This document shows positions 1 to 6,504 of a stretch of DNA of 6,504 nucleotides, one piece after another. How positions within the stretch are numbered: the first letter of the stretch is position 1; each line of letters opens with the position of its first letter. The notes beneath the pieces were generated by a model. The model was not told the DNA's origin, did not search any database, and was given only the letters and a program-made list of their open reading frames with translations. The stretch covers positions 1 through 6,504 of the forward strand of contig DCBC01000058.1 in NCBI GenBank assembly GCA_002313335.1, in the 5' to 3' direction. A program made the position numbers and the translations under genes. The stretch is from Porticoccaceae bacterium UBA1117 (GTDB lineage Bacteria; Pseudomonadota; Gammaproteobacteria; Pseudomonadales; Porticoccaceae).

Positions 1-939
1 ATTGCTGATGTGAGAGATGCACACCAACGTATCAAGCCTTACATTCACTGCACACCAATGCTCCAGAGCTCGCAACTGAATAAACTATTGGGCTGTGAGC
101 TAGTCTTTAAAGCTGACAATATGCAAAAGGTGGGTGCGTTTAAGGCGCGCGGTGCTTGTAATGCAGTCTTTTCTATGGATTCGGATAAACTTAAGAAAGG
201 CGTAGTTACTCATTCTTCAGGCAACCATGGTGCGGCTCTGGCGTGGGCCGCAGCGATGCGCAAAACACCCTGTACGGTAGTGATGCCTAATAATGCTCCG
301 CAAGCTAAAAAAGATGCTGTTATTAGTTATGGGGCTGCCGTGGTTTATTGTGAACCAACCATGAGTGCTCGGGAAGGCACAGTAGCCAGTCTAATGGATA
401 AGTACGGCGCTAGTCTTGTTCATCCCTATGATGATGATCTAATCATTGCAGGCCAGGGGACTGCAGCACTGGAAACATTGTCACAGATTGAGCAACCTAT
501 CGATATTCTTATGGCGCCTGTCGGTGGTGGCGGTTTGTTGGGAGGCTCTGCACTCGCGGTTAAGCAATCCTCAGGATTTGATTCGGTACAAGTTATAGGC
601 GCTGAACCAGAGATGGCAAATGATGCTTGGCAGGGTTATAAGTCTGGCGTGAGAGTAGCTACGTTTGTCCCTAATACTATTGCTGATGGTTTGCGTGGCA
701 CTCTGGGGGTGCGCAACTTTGAGATTATAACTGAGCACGTTGATGATATTTTATTGACCTCAGAAGCGCGTATTGTAGAGGCTATGAAACTTATTTGGAG
801 CCGGTTAAAGATTATTGTTGAGCCATCAGCAGCAGTTCCAGTGGCTGCAATAATGGATCAACCTGTGCAATTTCAAGGCCAACGCATTGCGGTCATACTC
901 AGCGGTGGCAATCTAGATTTAGATCATCTGCCGTGGTGA
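1..939 (+). CDS. PLP-dependent threonine/serine dehydratase or serine racemase family protein (5' partial)
   Basis: Fold-type II PLP enzyme that probably dehydrates L-threonine/L-serine to the 2-oxo acid plus ammonia, or racemises serine, in the cytoplasm. The reading frame is open to the left edge. The GTG at 10 is an in-frame codon but an unlikely start, because the three codons before it (Ile-Ala-Asp) continue the family's N-terminal 'ADV..AH..I...IH.TP.L' pattern; about ten or more residues lie outside. Numbering from codon 1 of the window, visible features are: the PLP-lysine motif FKARGA (Lys48), the SSGNHG substrate loop (72-77), the tetraglycine phosphate-binding loop (175-178), and a C-terminal SGGN (301-304) that contacts the PLP ring. 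Glu202, Ala206 and Asp208 reproduce the E-x3-A-x-D divalent-cation site of eukaryotic serine racemase. There is no C-terminal ACT regulatory domain, so it is not the biosynthetic IlvA type. It lies 25 bases before a PhzF-family gene, probably co-transcribed. The family is certain; dehydratase versus racemase is not decidable here. Confidence 0.93.
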   Translation: MADVRDAHQRIKPYIHCTPMLQSSQLNKLLGCELVFKADNMQKVGAFKARGACNAVFSMDSDKLKKGVVTHSSGNHGAALAWAAAMRKTPCTVVMPNNAPQAKKDAVISYGAAVVYCEPTMSAREGTVASLMDKYGASLVHPYDDDLIIAGQGTAALETLSQIEQPIDILMAPVGGGGLLGGSALAVKQSSGFDSVQVIGAEPEMANDAWQGYKSGVRVATFVPNTIADGLRGTLGVRNFEIITEHVDDILLTSEARIVEAMKLIWSRLKIIVEPSAAVPVAAIMDQPVQFQGQRIAVILSGGNLDLDHLPW

Positions 940-954
940 TTACTGTCTAAAACT

Positions 955-959
955 AGGGG
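955..959 (+). promoter_or_regulatory. Ribosome binding site of the PhzF-family gene
   Basis: AGGGG ends five bases before ATG 965 and supports that start. It sits in the 25-base gap after the dehydratase stop, with no room for an obvious separate promoter, in keeping with co-transcription. Confidence 0.55.
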
Positions 960-964
960 GGTAG

Positions 965-1861
965 ATGAATTACCGATACTTCATATGCGATGTTTTTACC
1001 GATCGACAGTTCAGTGGTAACCCGCTAGCAGTTATTCCAGAAGCGGAAGGACTTAGTGAGTTGCTTATGCAACAGATTGCTCGGGAGTTCAACTTTTCAG
1101 AGACAACCTTTGTGTTCCCCTCGCAACTGGGTCAAACGCGAAATGTGCGTATATATACGCCCCTGCGAGAAATCCCTTTTGCCGGTCACCCCAATATTGG
1201 AACGGCTTTCGCGCTAGCTCAAGATGGTGCCTTTGGTCACTTCGATAAGCGGCTAGACGTAGTCTTTGAAGAGACTGCAGGGCTTGTTCCTATTAGTATT
1301 AATAAAGACGATAACGGATTAATTAGCTGCGAGTTAAATGCGCCAGAACCGCTGTGGTTAGGAAAAACTGTTTCTAAGGCCGTTATCGCTAATGTTCTGA
1401 ATTTAGAGGTAAGTGACATTCTTTGTGACACGCATGAGCCTCAAGAGGCCTCTGTTGGTTTAGAGTTTTTATTCGTCGAAATAGCCTCACATGAGGCGCT
1501 GAAAAAAGCGCAGGTTAACCTAGAGGCTCTGACTACTTTGTCCGATCAGGGTGTTATTCCGCATATTCATCTGTACTTTCAAAGTAATGATGAATTTGAT
1601 GTCAGAGTCAGAATGTTCGCCCCTCTTGATGGTGTTTCAGAAGATCCGGCAACTGGAAGCGCCAACTGCGCACTAGTCGCATTACTTAGTCACTTTAATA
1701 CTGCGACTGATGGAGACTTTAGCTGGCGTATATCTCAGGGCGTCGAGCTCGGACGTCCAAGTATTTTAAATGGACGAACCGAAAAACGTGAGGGTCGTAT
1801 TACTGGAGTGTGGATCGCGGGAAACAGTGTTTTAGTCAGTGAAGGTGTCCTGCATATTTAG
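965..1861 (+). CDS. PhzF-family isomerase/epimerase
   Basis: Member of the PhzF phenazine-biosynthesis-like family, which shares the diaminopimelate epimerase double-domain fold. Characterised members isomerise or epimerise small acids by acid-base proton transfer without cofactor; the substrate here is unknown. At 298 residues it has the usual full length. The N-terminus has the typical DVFT...F.GNPLAV segment (9-23). NFSETTF (43-49) carries Glu46, matching the catalytic glutamate of Phz[11 protein letters not shown] (72-81) is the first-domain glycine motif with the conserved His75; many relatives have Thr where this has Asn77. EDPATGSA (226-233) is the second-domain anion-binding motif. 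The start is supported by a G-rich ribosome site (AGGGG at 955-959) a few bases before ATG 965. No other phenazine genes are nearby, so phenazine production should not be inferred. The upstream neighbour is a PLP dehydratase/racemase, suggesting amino-acid-derived substrates, which is only an inference. Confidence 0.93.
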   Translation: MNYRYFICDVFTDRQFSGNPLAVIPEAEGLSELLMQQIAREFNFSETTFVFPSQLGQTRNVRIYTPLREIPFAGHPNIGTAFALAQDGAFGHFDKRLDVVFEETAGLVPISINKDDNGLISCELNAPEPLWLGKTVSKAVIANVLNLEVSDILCDTHEPQEASVGLEFLFVEIASHEALKKAQVNLEALTTLSDQGVIPHIHLYFQSNDEFDVRVRMFAPLDGVSEDPATGSANCALVALLSHFNTATDGDFSWRISQGVELGRPSILNGRTEKREGRITGVWIAGNSVLVSEGVLHI

Positions 1862-1898
1862 TCATCATAGTTCGGTTGAAGTTTGCGTGGTGGGGCCT

Positions 1899-1921
1899 TA
1901 CCATGGCGGGTATGGTATTTT
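1899..1921 (+). terminator. Weak candidate Rho-independent terminator after the PhzF gene
   Basis: TACCAT (1899-1904) and ATGGTA (1912-1917) are perfect complements around a 7-base loop, followed by TTTT (1918-1921). Placement 38 bases after the PhzF stop is right for a terminator. The stem has only two G-C pairs in six and the T run is short, so it would be weak at best. Confidence 0.3.
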
Positions 1922-1923
1922 CG

Positions 1924-1937
1924 GCTGTCCGAACAGC
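1924..1937. repeat. Small palindrome GCTGT-N4-ACAGC upstream of the first VOC gene
   Basis: Perfect 5-base arms (1924-1928 and 1933-1937) around CCGA, about 60 bases before ATG 1998. It could be an operator half-site pair or a small hairpin. The CTGT/ACAG spacing of 4 is too short for a gammaproteobacterial LexA box (spacing 8). No regulator can be named, and an arm length of 5 can occur by chance. Confidence 0.25.
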
Positions 1938-1986
1938 GCGAAGGATCATTAACCATCACTACAACATTATTCGCATACACAATAAT

Positions 1987-1991
1987 AAGGA
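1987..1991 (+). promoter_or_regulatory. Ribosome binding site of the first VOC gene
   Basis: AAGGA lies six bases before ATG 1998, good spacing, and fixes this start. It also favours the 1998 frame over the overlapping open frame that starts at 1876, which has no recognisable product. Confidence 0.7.
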
Positions 1992-1997
1992 AAAGTT

Positions 1998-2378
1998 ATG
2001 TTTAGTCACGTTATGCTCGGTGCCAACGACATCGATGAAGCCAAAGTATTCTACGACGCCACTTTGGGCGCCATTGGCCACAAGCCAGGAATGATCGACC
2101 CCAAAGGTCGCTGTTTGTATATAGCGGATGGTGGCATTCTCATCCTCACCAAACCCATCGACGGTGAGTCTGCGAGTCATGGTAATGGCAGCACTATGGG
2201 ATTTGCAGTTGATAGCCCAGAAGCAGCCGATGCTTGGCATGCCGCAGGGATCGCCAATGGCGGAACGACTTGTGAAGATGCTCCTGGTGTTCGTGAGGGT
2301 AGCCCAATGAGTATGTATTTGGCGTATCTGCGCGATCCTTCGGGCAATAAAATTTGTGCCTTGTACAGAATGCCGTAA
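1998..2378 (+). CDS. VOC-family (glyoxalase/bleomycin-resistance fold) protein with degenerate metal site
   Basis: Single-module vicinal oxygen chelate protein of 126 residues, the usual length of the small glyoxalase-like group. The N-terminus FSHVMLGANDIDEAKVFYD is the first beta-alpha unit of the fold, and Y.RDPSGNK near residues 110-118 is the typical last beta-hairpin. Relatives that bind metal usually have His at the start of the first strand, a His in an 'HVAF'-type strand, and an acidic residue in the final strand. Here His4 is kept, but the other two places appear to be Thr66 (TMGFAV) and Cys120 (KICALY). Metal-dependent catalysis is therefore doubtful and a binding or sequestering role is possible. 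The start has a good AAGGA ribosome site. It is separated from its neighbours by 136 and 102 bases, so it may be its own transcription unit. Substrate unknown. Confidence 0.88.
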   Translation: MFSHVMLGANDIDEAKVFYDATLGAIGHKPGMIDPKGRCLYIADGGILILTKPIDGESASHGNGSTMGFAVDSPEAADAWHAAGIANGGTTCEDAPGVREGSPMSMYLAYLRDPSGNKICALYRMP

Positions 2379-2405
2379 TGCTATATTGAAGTAATATTTA
2401 AGGAG

Positions 2406-2446
2406 GCACTCTGGATCTTAATAGGTCTCTATTATGTCCAGAGTGC
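2406..2446. repeat. Strong two-part inverted repeat (hairpin) between the two VOC genes
   Basis: Arms GCACTCTGGA (2406-2415) and TCCAGAGTGC (2437-2446) are perfect 10-base complements. Inside them TAATAG (2419-2424) and CTATTA (2429-2434) form a second perfect 6-base stem closed by GTCT, giving a 16-pair hairpin with a small internal loop. It begins 28 bases after the first VOC stop. There is no T run after the 3' arm (AACTCTAATC), so it is not a classical Rho-independent terminator. It may be a 3'-end stabilising structure, a Rho-associated hairpin, an operator or a repeat element. The hairpin is plain in the sequence; its role is unknown. Confidence 0.75.
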
Positions 2447-2480
2447 AACTCTAATCCACTTATAAGTACGCTCAGTTATT

Positions 2481-2927
2481 ATGTCAAAACCAGCACAACC
2501 CCTTTTTCATTTAGCATTCCCGGTTACTGACTTAGAGCAGGCGAGAGCTTTCTATGTCAATATATTGGGATGTTCAACGGGCCGAGAGTCTGACCGTTGG
2601 ATCGATTTCAATTTTTTTGGACACCAACTTGTGGCGCATCTTGTCTCGCCTGAAGATCATCCCGCGGCGGCCACTAATGCGGTAGATGGCCATGCTGTGC
2701 CTGCATCTCATTTTGGCGTTATCTTAGAGTGGGCTGTGTATGAGAAATTTGTTGCGCGATTACAGGTCGCAAAAGTTGATTTTGTCATAGCCCCCTATTT
2801 GCGCTTTGAAGATCGCAAGGGAGAACAGGCCACATTATTTATCCGTGACCCCAGTGACAACTATCTGGAGTTCAAAGCCTTTCGTGATATCGATATGTTG
2901 TTCGCCAAGGATATCGATAGCTATTAG
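2481..2927 (+). CDS. VOC-family (glyoxalase/dioxygenase fold) protein with intact putative metal site
   Basis: VOC protein of 148 residues from a group annotated as glyoxalase/dioxygenase-like proteins without assigned reaction. PLFHLAFPVTDLEQARAFY (7-25) is the first beta-alpha unit. DFNFFGHQLVAHL (42-54) is a conserved strand pair in this subfamily. HFGVIL (77-82) begins the second module and FIRDPSDNYLEFKAF (120-134) ends it. His10, His77 and Glu130 fall where VOC enzymes hold their divalent metal, so a metal-dependent enzyme is plausible; the substrate is unknown. It resembles the upstream VOC protein only at fold level, so the pair is not a recent duplication. No good Shine-Dalgarno sequence precedes ATG 2481, yet an in-frame stop at 2463-2465 leaves no earlier ATG, GTG or TTG start. 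It ends 10 bases from the convergent rnfE stop. Confidence 0.9.
   Translation: MSKPAQPLFHLAFPVTDLEQARAFYVNILGCSTGRESDRWIDFNFFGHQLVAHLVSPEDHPAAATNAVDGHAVPASHFGVILEWAVYEKFVARLQVAKVDFVIAPYLRFEDRKGEQATLFIRDPSDNYLEFKAFRDIDMLFAKDIDSY
2888..2919. repeat. 9-base inverted repeat in the 3' end of the second VOC gene
   Basis: TATCGATAT (2888-2896) and ATATCGATA (2911-2919) are perfect complements with a 14-base loop. Each arm is itself nearly palindromic and encodes the Asp-Ile-Asp repeats of the C-terminus. It might contribute to ending transcription from either side, but it is AT-rich and inside the coding region, so it may simply reflect the repeated peptide. Confidence 0.4.
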
Positions 2928-2947
2928 TCAGTATAAGCTAACTAATA
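2922..2947. terminator. Weak candidate bidirectional terminator between convergent genes
   Basis: TATTAGT (2922-2928) and ACTAATA (2941-2947) form a 7-pair stem around a 12-base loop and include both convergent stop codons. The position suits a shared terminator for the VOC and rnf units. The stem is AT-rich with no clear T tract on either side, so this is a positional guess. Confidence 0.25.
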
Positions 2948-3651
2948 TGCCCGGTCGTTCTGACTCTTTTTGCCCCTTTGATTGATTTCACTCGCCCAGC
3001 ATCTGCTCGGTTTTTAGCGATATTATCGATCATATTCTTTAATGCAATAAGTAAGCCTGTGACTAAAAACGCGCCGGGTGGTAGCACAAATACTAAAAAG
3101 CTGTAGCCATCACCAAATGGCTGGATAAGCCAGTTGTCAGCAAGGGGGCCGAACAACAGGTTCATGTCGACAAATAAAGTACCTTGCCCAAGCAACTCTC
3201 GGGTTGCTCCTAACACAACCAGTACAAGTAAAAATCCAAAGCCCATCATCAAGCCATCTAGGGCGGCTAAGCCGATTGGGTTTTTACTCGCAAAGGCTTC
3301 GGCGCGACCCAGAATGGCACAATTGGTGACGATCAGAGGAACAAAAATGCCGAGTATTTGATACAGCTCATAGGTATAGGCTTTCATCAGCATTTCAGTG
3401 CAGGTAACGAACGACGCAATAATCATAACAAACACCGGTAGCCGCACAGCATCACCGACATGATGACGAATTAGAGAGACTATGGTATTGGAACCTACAA
3501 GTACCAGCAAAGTTGCCAGGCCTAATCCCAGGGCATTGGCCACCGTTGAAGTGACTGCTAGTAGCGGGCAAAGCCCAAGTAGTTGGACCAGCGCTGGGTT
3601 ATTACGCCAGACACCGTTGGCAACTATCTCCTTAACCGTTGATTGGCTCAT
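2938..3651 (-). CDS. rnfE: Rnf/Rsx electron transport complex membrane subunit E
   Basis: Integral inner-membrane subunit of the Rnf (Rsx) complex, which couples electron flow between NADH and ferredoxin-like carriers to Na+ or H+ transport. At 237 residues with about six hydrophobic segments it has the normal length. The N-terminus carries [20 protein letters not shown] (residues 12-31), a hallmark of the family, and [12 protein letters not shown] (110-121) is the second hallmark. Cys28 in the first and Cys111 in the second match the conserved cysteines that, with RnfA, hold an Fe-S cluster in the membrane in solved Rnf structures. The tail from about residue 210 is basic and likely cytoplasmic. 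ATG at 3651 overlaps the rnfG stop by ATGA, with a purine-rich site (AAAGAG) about six bases upstream, indicating coupled translation. It is the last rnf gene here; nth, which follows it in E. coli, is absent. Confidence 0.96.
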   Translation of the reverse strand: MSQSTVKEIVANGVWRNNPALVQLLGLCPLLAVTSTVANALGLGLATLLVLVGSNTIVSLIRHHVGDAVRLPVFVMIIASFVTCTEMLMKAYTYELYQILGIFVPLIVTNCAILGRAEAFASKNPIGLAALDGLMMGFGFLLVLVVLGATRELLGQGTLFVDMNLLFGPLADNWLIQPFGDGYSFLVFVLPPGAFLVTGLLIALKNMIDNIAKNRADAGRVKSIKGAKRVRTTGHIS

Positions 3652-4298
3652 TTTGGACTCTTTATTAAAGAAGGTTGGTCTAAAGCGAGTAGCATGGGCT
3701 TGTCTTGTTCAAAGTATTTAAGTGTATTAACCAACTGATTTATGACTGCTCTGGGTGTAATTGTTGCACCGGTAAACTGATCGAATGCGCCACCATCTTT
3801 TTTAACTGCCCATTCTGATGATGACGTGTTGTTAAGAGAACGGCCGTTAAAGTCGAGAATCCACTGACTCTTACGAAGCTCAATTTTATCACCTAAACCT
3901 GGGGTTTCACGATGGTCAATAACTCTAACCCCCGCAATACTCCCATCGACATTCACACCAACAATCATTGCAATATTGCCGCTATATCCATCAGGGCTAA
4001 CGGTGGGGATAATCGCTGCTATGGGGGTGTTATTGCTGCGAGCAATATAGATATCACCACCCTCATCTAGACCCAGTAGTGGCCAGAATTGCTTGGGAAT
4101 GGGTCGAGTGTCCAGTAAAAGATCATTGTCGTGCCGATCTGCAGGCACTATTTCAAGCAGAGCCTTCTGAGCGGCGATTCTTTCTGAATGGGCAATACGA
4201 TCAGCGGTCAGGTTGTTAACCGATGACAGTAATAATGCAGTTATTAAGGCAAATGACGCTAGCGCGACAGCATTTTTACCCACTGACTGAAAGATCAT
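3648..4298 (-). CDS. rnfG: Rnf/Rsx electron transport complex FMN-binding subunit G
   Basis: Periplasm-facing flavoprotein of the Rnf complex. A single N-terminal membrane anchor (about residues 8-27, rich in Ala/Leu/Val) is followed by a soluble FMN-binding domain. [11 protein letters not shown] (129-139) is the conserved loop of the family. [11 protein letters not shown] (175-185) contains the S/T-G-A-T flavinylation motif, in which Thr179 is expected to carry FMN through a phosphoester bond made by the flavin transferase ApbE (not in this window). Its 216 residues are typical. The start at 4298 overlaps the rnfD stop as ATGA and is preceded by a strong AAGGAG eight bases upstream, within rnfD. 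The stop overlaps the rnfE start the same way. Confidence 0.96.
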   Translation of the reverse strand: MIFQSVGKNAVALASFALITALLLSSVNNLTADRIAHSERIAAQKALLEIVPADRHDNDLLLDTRPIPKQFWPLLGLDEGGDIYIARSNNTPIAAIIPTVSPDGYSGNIAMIVGVNVDGSIAGVRVIDHRETPGLGDKIELRKSQWILDFNGRSLNNTSSSEWAVKKDGGAFDQFTGATITPRAVINQLVNTLKYFEQDKPMLLALDQPSLIKSPK

Positions 4299-5362
4299 TC
4301 ACTCTTCTCCTTGGCTGTAGCGCTGCGACTTTGATCGTGGCCATAGGTTCTGGGAACTGTGTAATTGTCGATAAAGGGTGCGGCAAAATTACCCAGTAGT
4401 ACTGCAAATGCAACAGCGTCGGGATAGCTTCCCCAGGCCCTAATTACATAAACAAGGAGACCAATTAAAGCGCCATAGATCAGGCGGCCGCGGTTACTAA
4501 CGGCGGAAGAAACTGGATCGGTAACGATAAAAAATGCGCCCAACATGGAGGCGCCACTAAACAGATGCATAATTGGTGATCCCGGGCTGTTTGAACTACC
4601 ACCATCCCAAAATAGCATGGACATTAAGGCCAAAGTGCCGAGCATCGCGATGGGGCCATGCCAGGTAAAAATTCGCGCCTTTAATAGGGCTAAACCACCT
4701 ATTAAAAATGCGACATTAGCCCATTCCCAGCCAACTCCAGCAAAGCTAGCACGGCTAAATAGAGCATTATTCTGATAGATTTGCTCTACCACTAACCCAT
4801 TATTATGCTTGAATAAATCCAGTGGTGTAGCTCCAGTGACGCCGTCTGCTGGACTGTTGCCGGCAAACACAATAGATAATGATTCCAGAATTCCCGGATG
4901 GCTAACATCGGCTGCAAGCAGAGATATTGGTGTTATCCAAGTCGTCATCTCTATTGGGAAAGAAATAAGAGCGACAACATAGCCGACCATTGCCGGGTTA
5001 AAAGGGTTAGAGCCAAGTCCCCCATATAGCTGCTTGGCGATGACAATTGAAAATACCGTCGCCACAACCACTAACCACCATGGTGCCAATGGTGGCAAGG
5101 CGAGGGCGAGAAGCACTGCAGTGACCACGGCACTATAATCGCGTAGATAAAATTTGACCGGTCGGTTGCGCAGTTTAAGAATTAATGTCTCGGCAAAAAT
5201 AGCTGAAAGAATCGCTATTACCAGATTAATTAAGAGGCCCCACCCAAATTGATAAGTTAGTACTAACATACCTGGTACGGTTGCTAAAACGACCAGTTGC
5301 ATAATTTCGCTAGTTTTTTGACGAGCGTGGCCATGGGGTGAACTGACTTGCTTGAAGGCCAT
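4295..5362 (-). CDS. rnfD: Rnf/Rsx electron transport complex membrane subunit D
   Basis: Polytopic inner-membrane flavoprotein of the NqrB/RnfD family, thought to form part of the ion path. It has 355 residues with about nine or ten hydrophobic segments. The N-terminus SSPHGHARQKTSEIM (7-21) is the usual cytoplasmic lead-in. YGGLGSNPFNPAMVGY (113-128) is a family hallmark. VTGATPLD (175-182) is the flavinylation motif, with Thr179 the expected covalent FMN site, and FIVTDPVSSAV (near 278-288) is the second conserved segment. ATG at 5362 shares one base with the rnfC stop (TAATG), so translation is probably coupled. A GAGG about ten bases upstream may serve as ribosome site. The C-terminus is short and charged and overlaps rnfG by four bases. 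Confidence 0.97.
   Translation of the reverse strand: MAFKQVSSPHGHARQKTSEIMQLVVLATVPGMLVLTYQFGWGLLINLVIAILSAIFAETLILKLRNRPVKFYLRDYSAVVTAVLLALALPPLAPWWLVVVATVFSIVIAKQLYGGLGSNPFNPAMVGYVVALISFPIEMTTWITPISLLAADVSHPGILESLSIVFAGNSPADGVTGATPLDLFKHNNGLVVEQIYQNNALFSRASFAGVGWEWANVAFLIGGLALLKARIFTWHGPIAMLGTLALMSMLFWDGGSSNSPGSPIMHLFSGASMLGAFFIVTDPVSSAVSNRGRLIYGALIGLLVYVIRAWGSYPDAVAFAVLLGNFAAPFIDNYTVPRTYGHDQSRSATAKEKSE
4307..4312 (-). promoter_or_regulatory. Ribosome binding site of rnfG inside rnfD
   Basis: AAGGAG on the minus strand, eight bases before ATG 4298. It lies in the last codons of rnfD and supports both the chosen start and the ATGA-coupled arrangement. Confidence 0.65.
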
Positions 5363-6504
5363 TAGTGGCTTACCTCAGTCAGACGCTGTGTGGTCTGTTC
5401 AACCTTCCGTTTAGCGGCTTCAACGCTGGCTAATTGCTGCGTTTGTTGATCAGCACTGCCTTTGTTAGTAACTTGAAGCAGACGTCGTTCAGCCTCATCC
5501 AGGCGCATTTGAGCCGCCAGCAGTGTGCGCTCTAATTTAGCCCGTTGTTGCTCTGGTGATGCCTGTTTAGTGATTCCCCGTAGCTGAGCCGCTTTTATAA
5601 TATCGGCCGCTGATGAACCAGTTGACTGCACTGCAGAGGGAGACACTAGTTTTGCTTGCTCAGTGCTTAGCCGGCGTGCTTCGCGTTTATATTCTCTTGC
5701 ACTATCAGCTTTTTCGAGCCTGACTTGCCTGAATTCAAAGCGTTCACGAGCGACAGCCGCAGTAGCCTTGGCAGCCAGAGAATTAGAGATATCGCCTTTA
5801 CTACTTCGATAATACTGGACTAACGGGATATTGCTGGGGCAGACATAAGAGCAAGCGCCGCACTCGATACAGTCGAAAAGATTATGAGATTGAAGGCGCT
5901 CATGATCCTTTGCCCGTGAGTACCAATACAGTTGTTGCGGAAGTAATGATGCTGGGCAGACCTCCGAGCAAAGACCGCAACGAATACACGCTTGTGCAGG
6001 GTCATCATCAGGGATTTCAGTATGACTTGGTGCAAGGATACACGTACTAGTCTTAATCAGCGGTACTTCACTAGAGGCCAGGCTCATCCCCATCATCGGA
6101 CCGCCCATGATGAGCCTGCTGCACAGGTCTTGATCGAAATCATTTTGCCGAAGAAGGTGGCTTACCGGCGTGCCGATTAAAACCTCATAATTGCGGTTAA
6201 TACCGCAAGCCTCACCGGTGAGGGTAGTAATTCTCGAAATAAGTGGCTCACCATCAATTACCGCGCGCTTGATAGCAAATGCAGTGCCACTGTTTAGGCA
6301 TACCATACCAACATCAGCCGGTAATTGACCGCTAGGTACCTCTTTACCAGTGAGAATGTAGATCAGTTGCTTTTCCCCACCAGAGGGATACTTAGTCGGA
6401 AAAGTAACCACTTCAATGTCAGTGCCGTGACAGTGGAGATTAAGTGCGGCAATGGCTTCGGGTTTGTTATTTTCGATACCAATTAAAATCGTCTTTGGTC
6501 TACC
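5362..6504 (-). CDS. rnfC: Rnf/Rsx electron transport complex iron-sulfur subunit C (5' partial)
   Basis: Peripheral cytoplasmic subunit that is the electron entry or exit point of Rnf, with an NADH/FMN-binding region and two 4Fe-4S clusters. The frame is open to the right edge. The GTG at 6411 is an internal valine, because the 31 codons before it read as normal RnfC (IGIENNKPEAIAAL). Within the 380 visible residues: PSGGEKQLI (40-48) belongs to the Complex I 51-kDa-like domain, an SLBB-type region follows around 96-130, and IMGGPMMG lies at 132-139. CIRCGLCSEVCP (173-184) and CIECGACSYVCP (212-223) are the two cluster motifs. The last 157 residues are Ala, Glu, Arg and Gln rich with likely coiled coil, ending in two heptad-like stretches. 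This tail is much shorter than the long repetitive tail of E. coli RsxC. The stop overlaps rnfD as TAATG. rnfB and rnfA are expected just upstream, outside the window. Confidence 0.96.
   Translation of the reverse strand, partial: GRPKTILIGIENNKPEAIAALNLHCHGTDIEVVTFPTKYPSGGEKQLIYILTGKEVPSGQLPADVGMVCLNSGTAFAIKRAVIDGEPLISRITTLTGEACGINRNYEVLIGTPVSHLLRQNDFDQDLCSRLIMGGPMMGMSLASSEVPLIKTSTCILAPSHTEIPDDDPAQACIRCGLCSEVCPASLLPQQLYWYSRAKDHERLQSHNLFDCIECGACSYVCPSNIPLVQYYRSSKGDISNSLAAKATAAVARERFEFRQVRLEKADSAREYKREARRLSTEQAKLVSPSAVQSTGSSAADIIKAAQLRGITKQASPEQQRAKLERTLLAAQMRLDEAERRLLQVTNKGSADQQTQQLASVEAAKRKVEQTTQRLTEVSH

Noticed and set aside
965..1861. Phenazine biosynthesis cluster
   Set aside because: Only the broad PhzF family is present. 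No other phz genes are visible and most family members are unrelated to phenazine production.
1924..1937. Possible LexA/SOS box
   Set aside because: The CTGT and ACAG halves are separated by 4 bases instead of the 8 needed for a gammaproteobacterial LexA site.
1876..2094. 72-codon open frame on the plus strand covering the gap before the first VOC gene
   Set aside because: It overlaps the well-supported VOC start in another frame, has no good ribosome site and its product resembles no family I know.
1959..2240. 93-codon open frame on the minus strand opposite the first VOC gene
   Set aside because: It lies antisense to a clear VOC gene and has no recognisable motif; it is a shadow of that coding sequence.
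2411..2530. Possible small protein from CTG 2411 after the AAGGAGG, containing Cys-Pro-Glu-Cys
   Set aside because: A CTG start is rare, the frame runs through the hairpin and into the second VOC gene out of frame, and only one CxxC is present. It is most likely chance.
1998..2927. Tandem duplication of VOC genes
   Set aside because: The two proteins share only fold-level features, differ in length and motifs, and the DNA shows no repeated stretch.
2938..6504. Na+-translocating NADH:quinone reductase (Nqr) instead of Rnf
   Set aside because: RnfC with two 4Fe-4S motifs and the C-D-G-E order are Rnf features; NqrA lacks such clusters and NqrF is absent.

Overview
This window looks like a chromosomal segment of a gammaproteobacterium with moderate GC content. 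The main evidence is four subunits of the Rnf/Rsx ion-translocating electron transport complex in the order C-D-G-E, with gammaproteobacterial-type motifs and overlapping stop/start codons. The tone of the proteins fits a marine lineage of the Cellvibrionales/Porticoccaceae kind. That placement is only an impression and no marker gene here settles it.

Left half, plus strand (1-2927): four metabolic genes. The first, cut by the left edge, is a fold-type II PLP enzyme of the serine racemase / L-threonine-serine dehydratase family. It is followed after 25 bases by a PhzF-family isomerase/epimerase gene, probably in the same transcript. A 136-base gap holding a weak terminator-like hairpin and a second small palindrome leads to a small VOC (glyoxalase-fold) protein that lacks most of the usual metal ligands. 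A 102-base gap carrying a strong two-part hairpin (2406-2446) leads to a second, unrelated VOC protein that keeps a plausible His-His-Glu metal site. These genes suggest small-molecule or amino-acid metabolism and possibly detoxification, but no pathway can be named from them.

Right half, minus strand (2938-6504): rnfC (cut by the right edge), rnfD, rnfG and rnfE, read from right to left. Each gene overlaps the next by 1 or 4 bases (TAATG, ATGA, ATGA), so they are one translationally coupled operon. rnfA and rnfB are expected beyond the right edge. RnfC brings in electrons through a flavin/NADH domain and two 4Fe-4S clusters. RnfD and RnfG carry FMN on threonine, and RnfE is a membrane subunit. 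Together they couple electron transfer between NADH and ferredoxin (or a SoxR-reducing partner) to ion movement across the inner membrane.

The two halves converge: the stop codons of the second VOC gene and rnfE are 10 bases apart, with small inverted repeats across the junction. I see no mobile element, CRISPR array, tRNA or rRNA. Nothing points to a clearly new biological system. The most noticeable unexplained items are the hairpin at 2406-2446 and the degenerate metal site of the first VOC protein.
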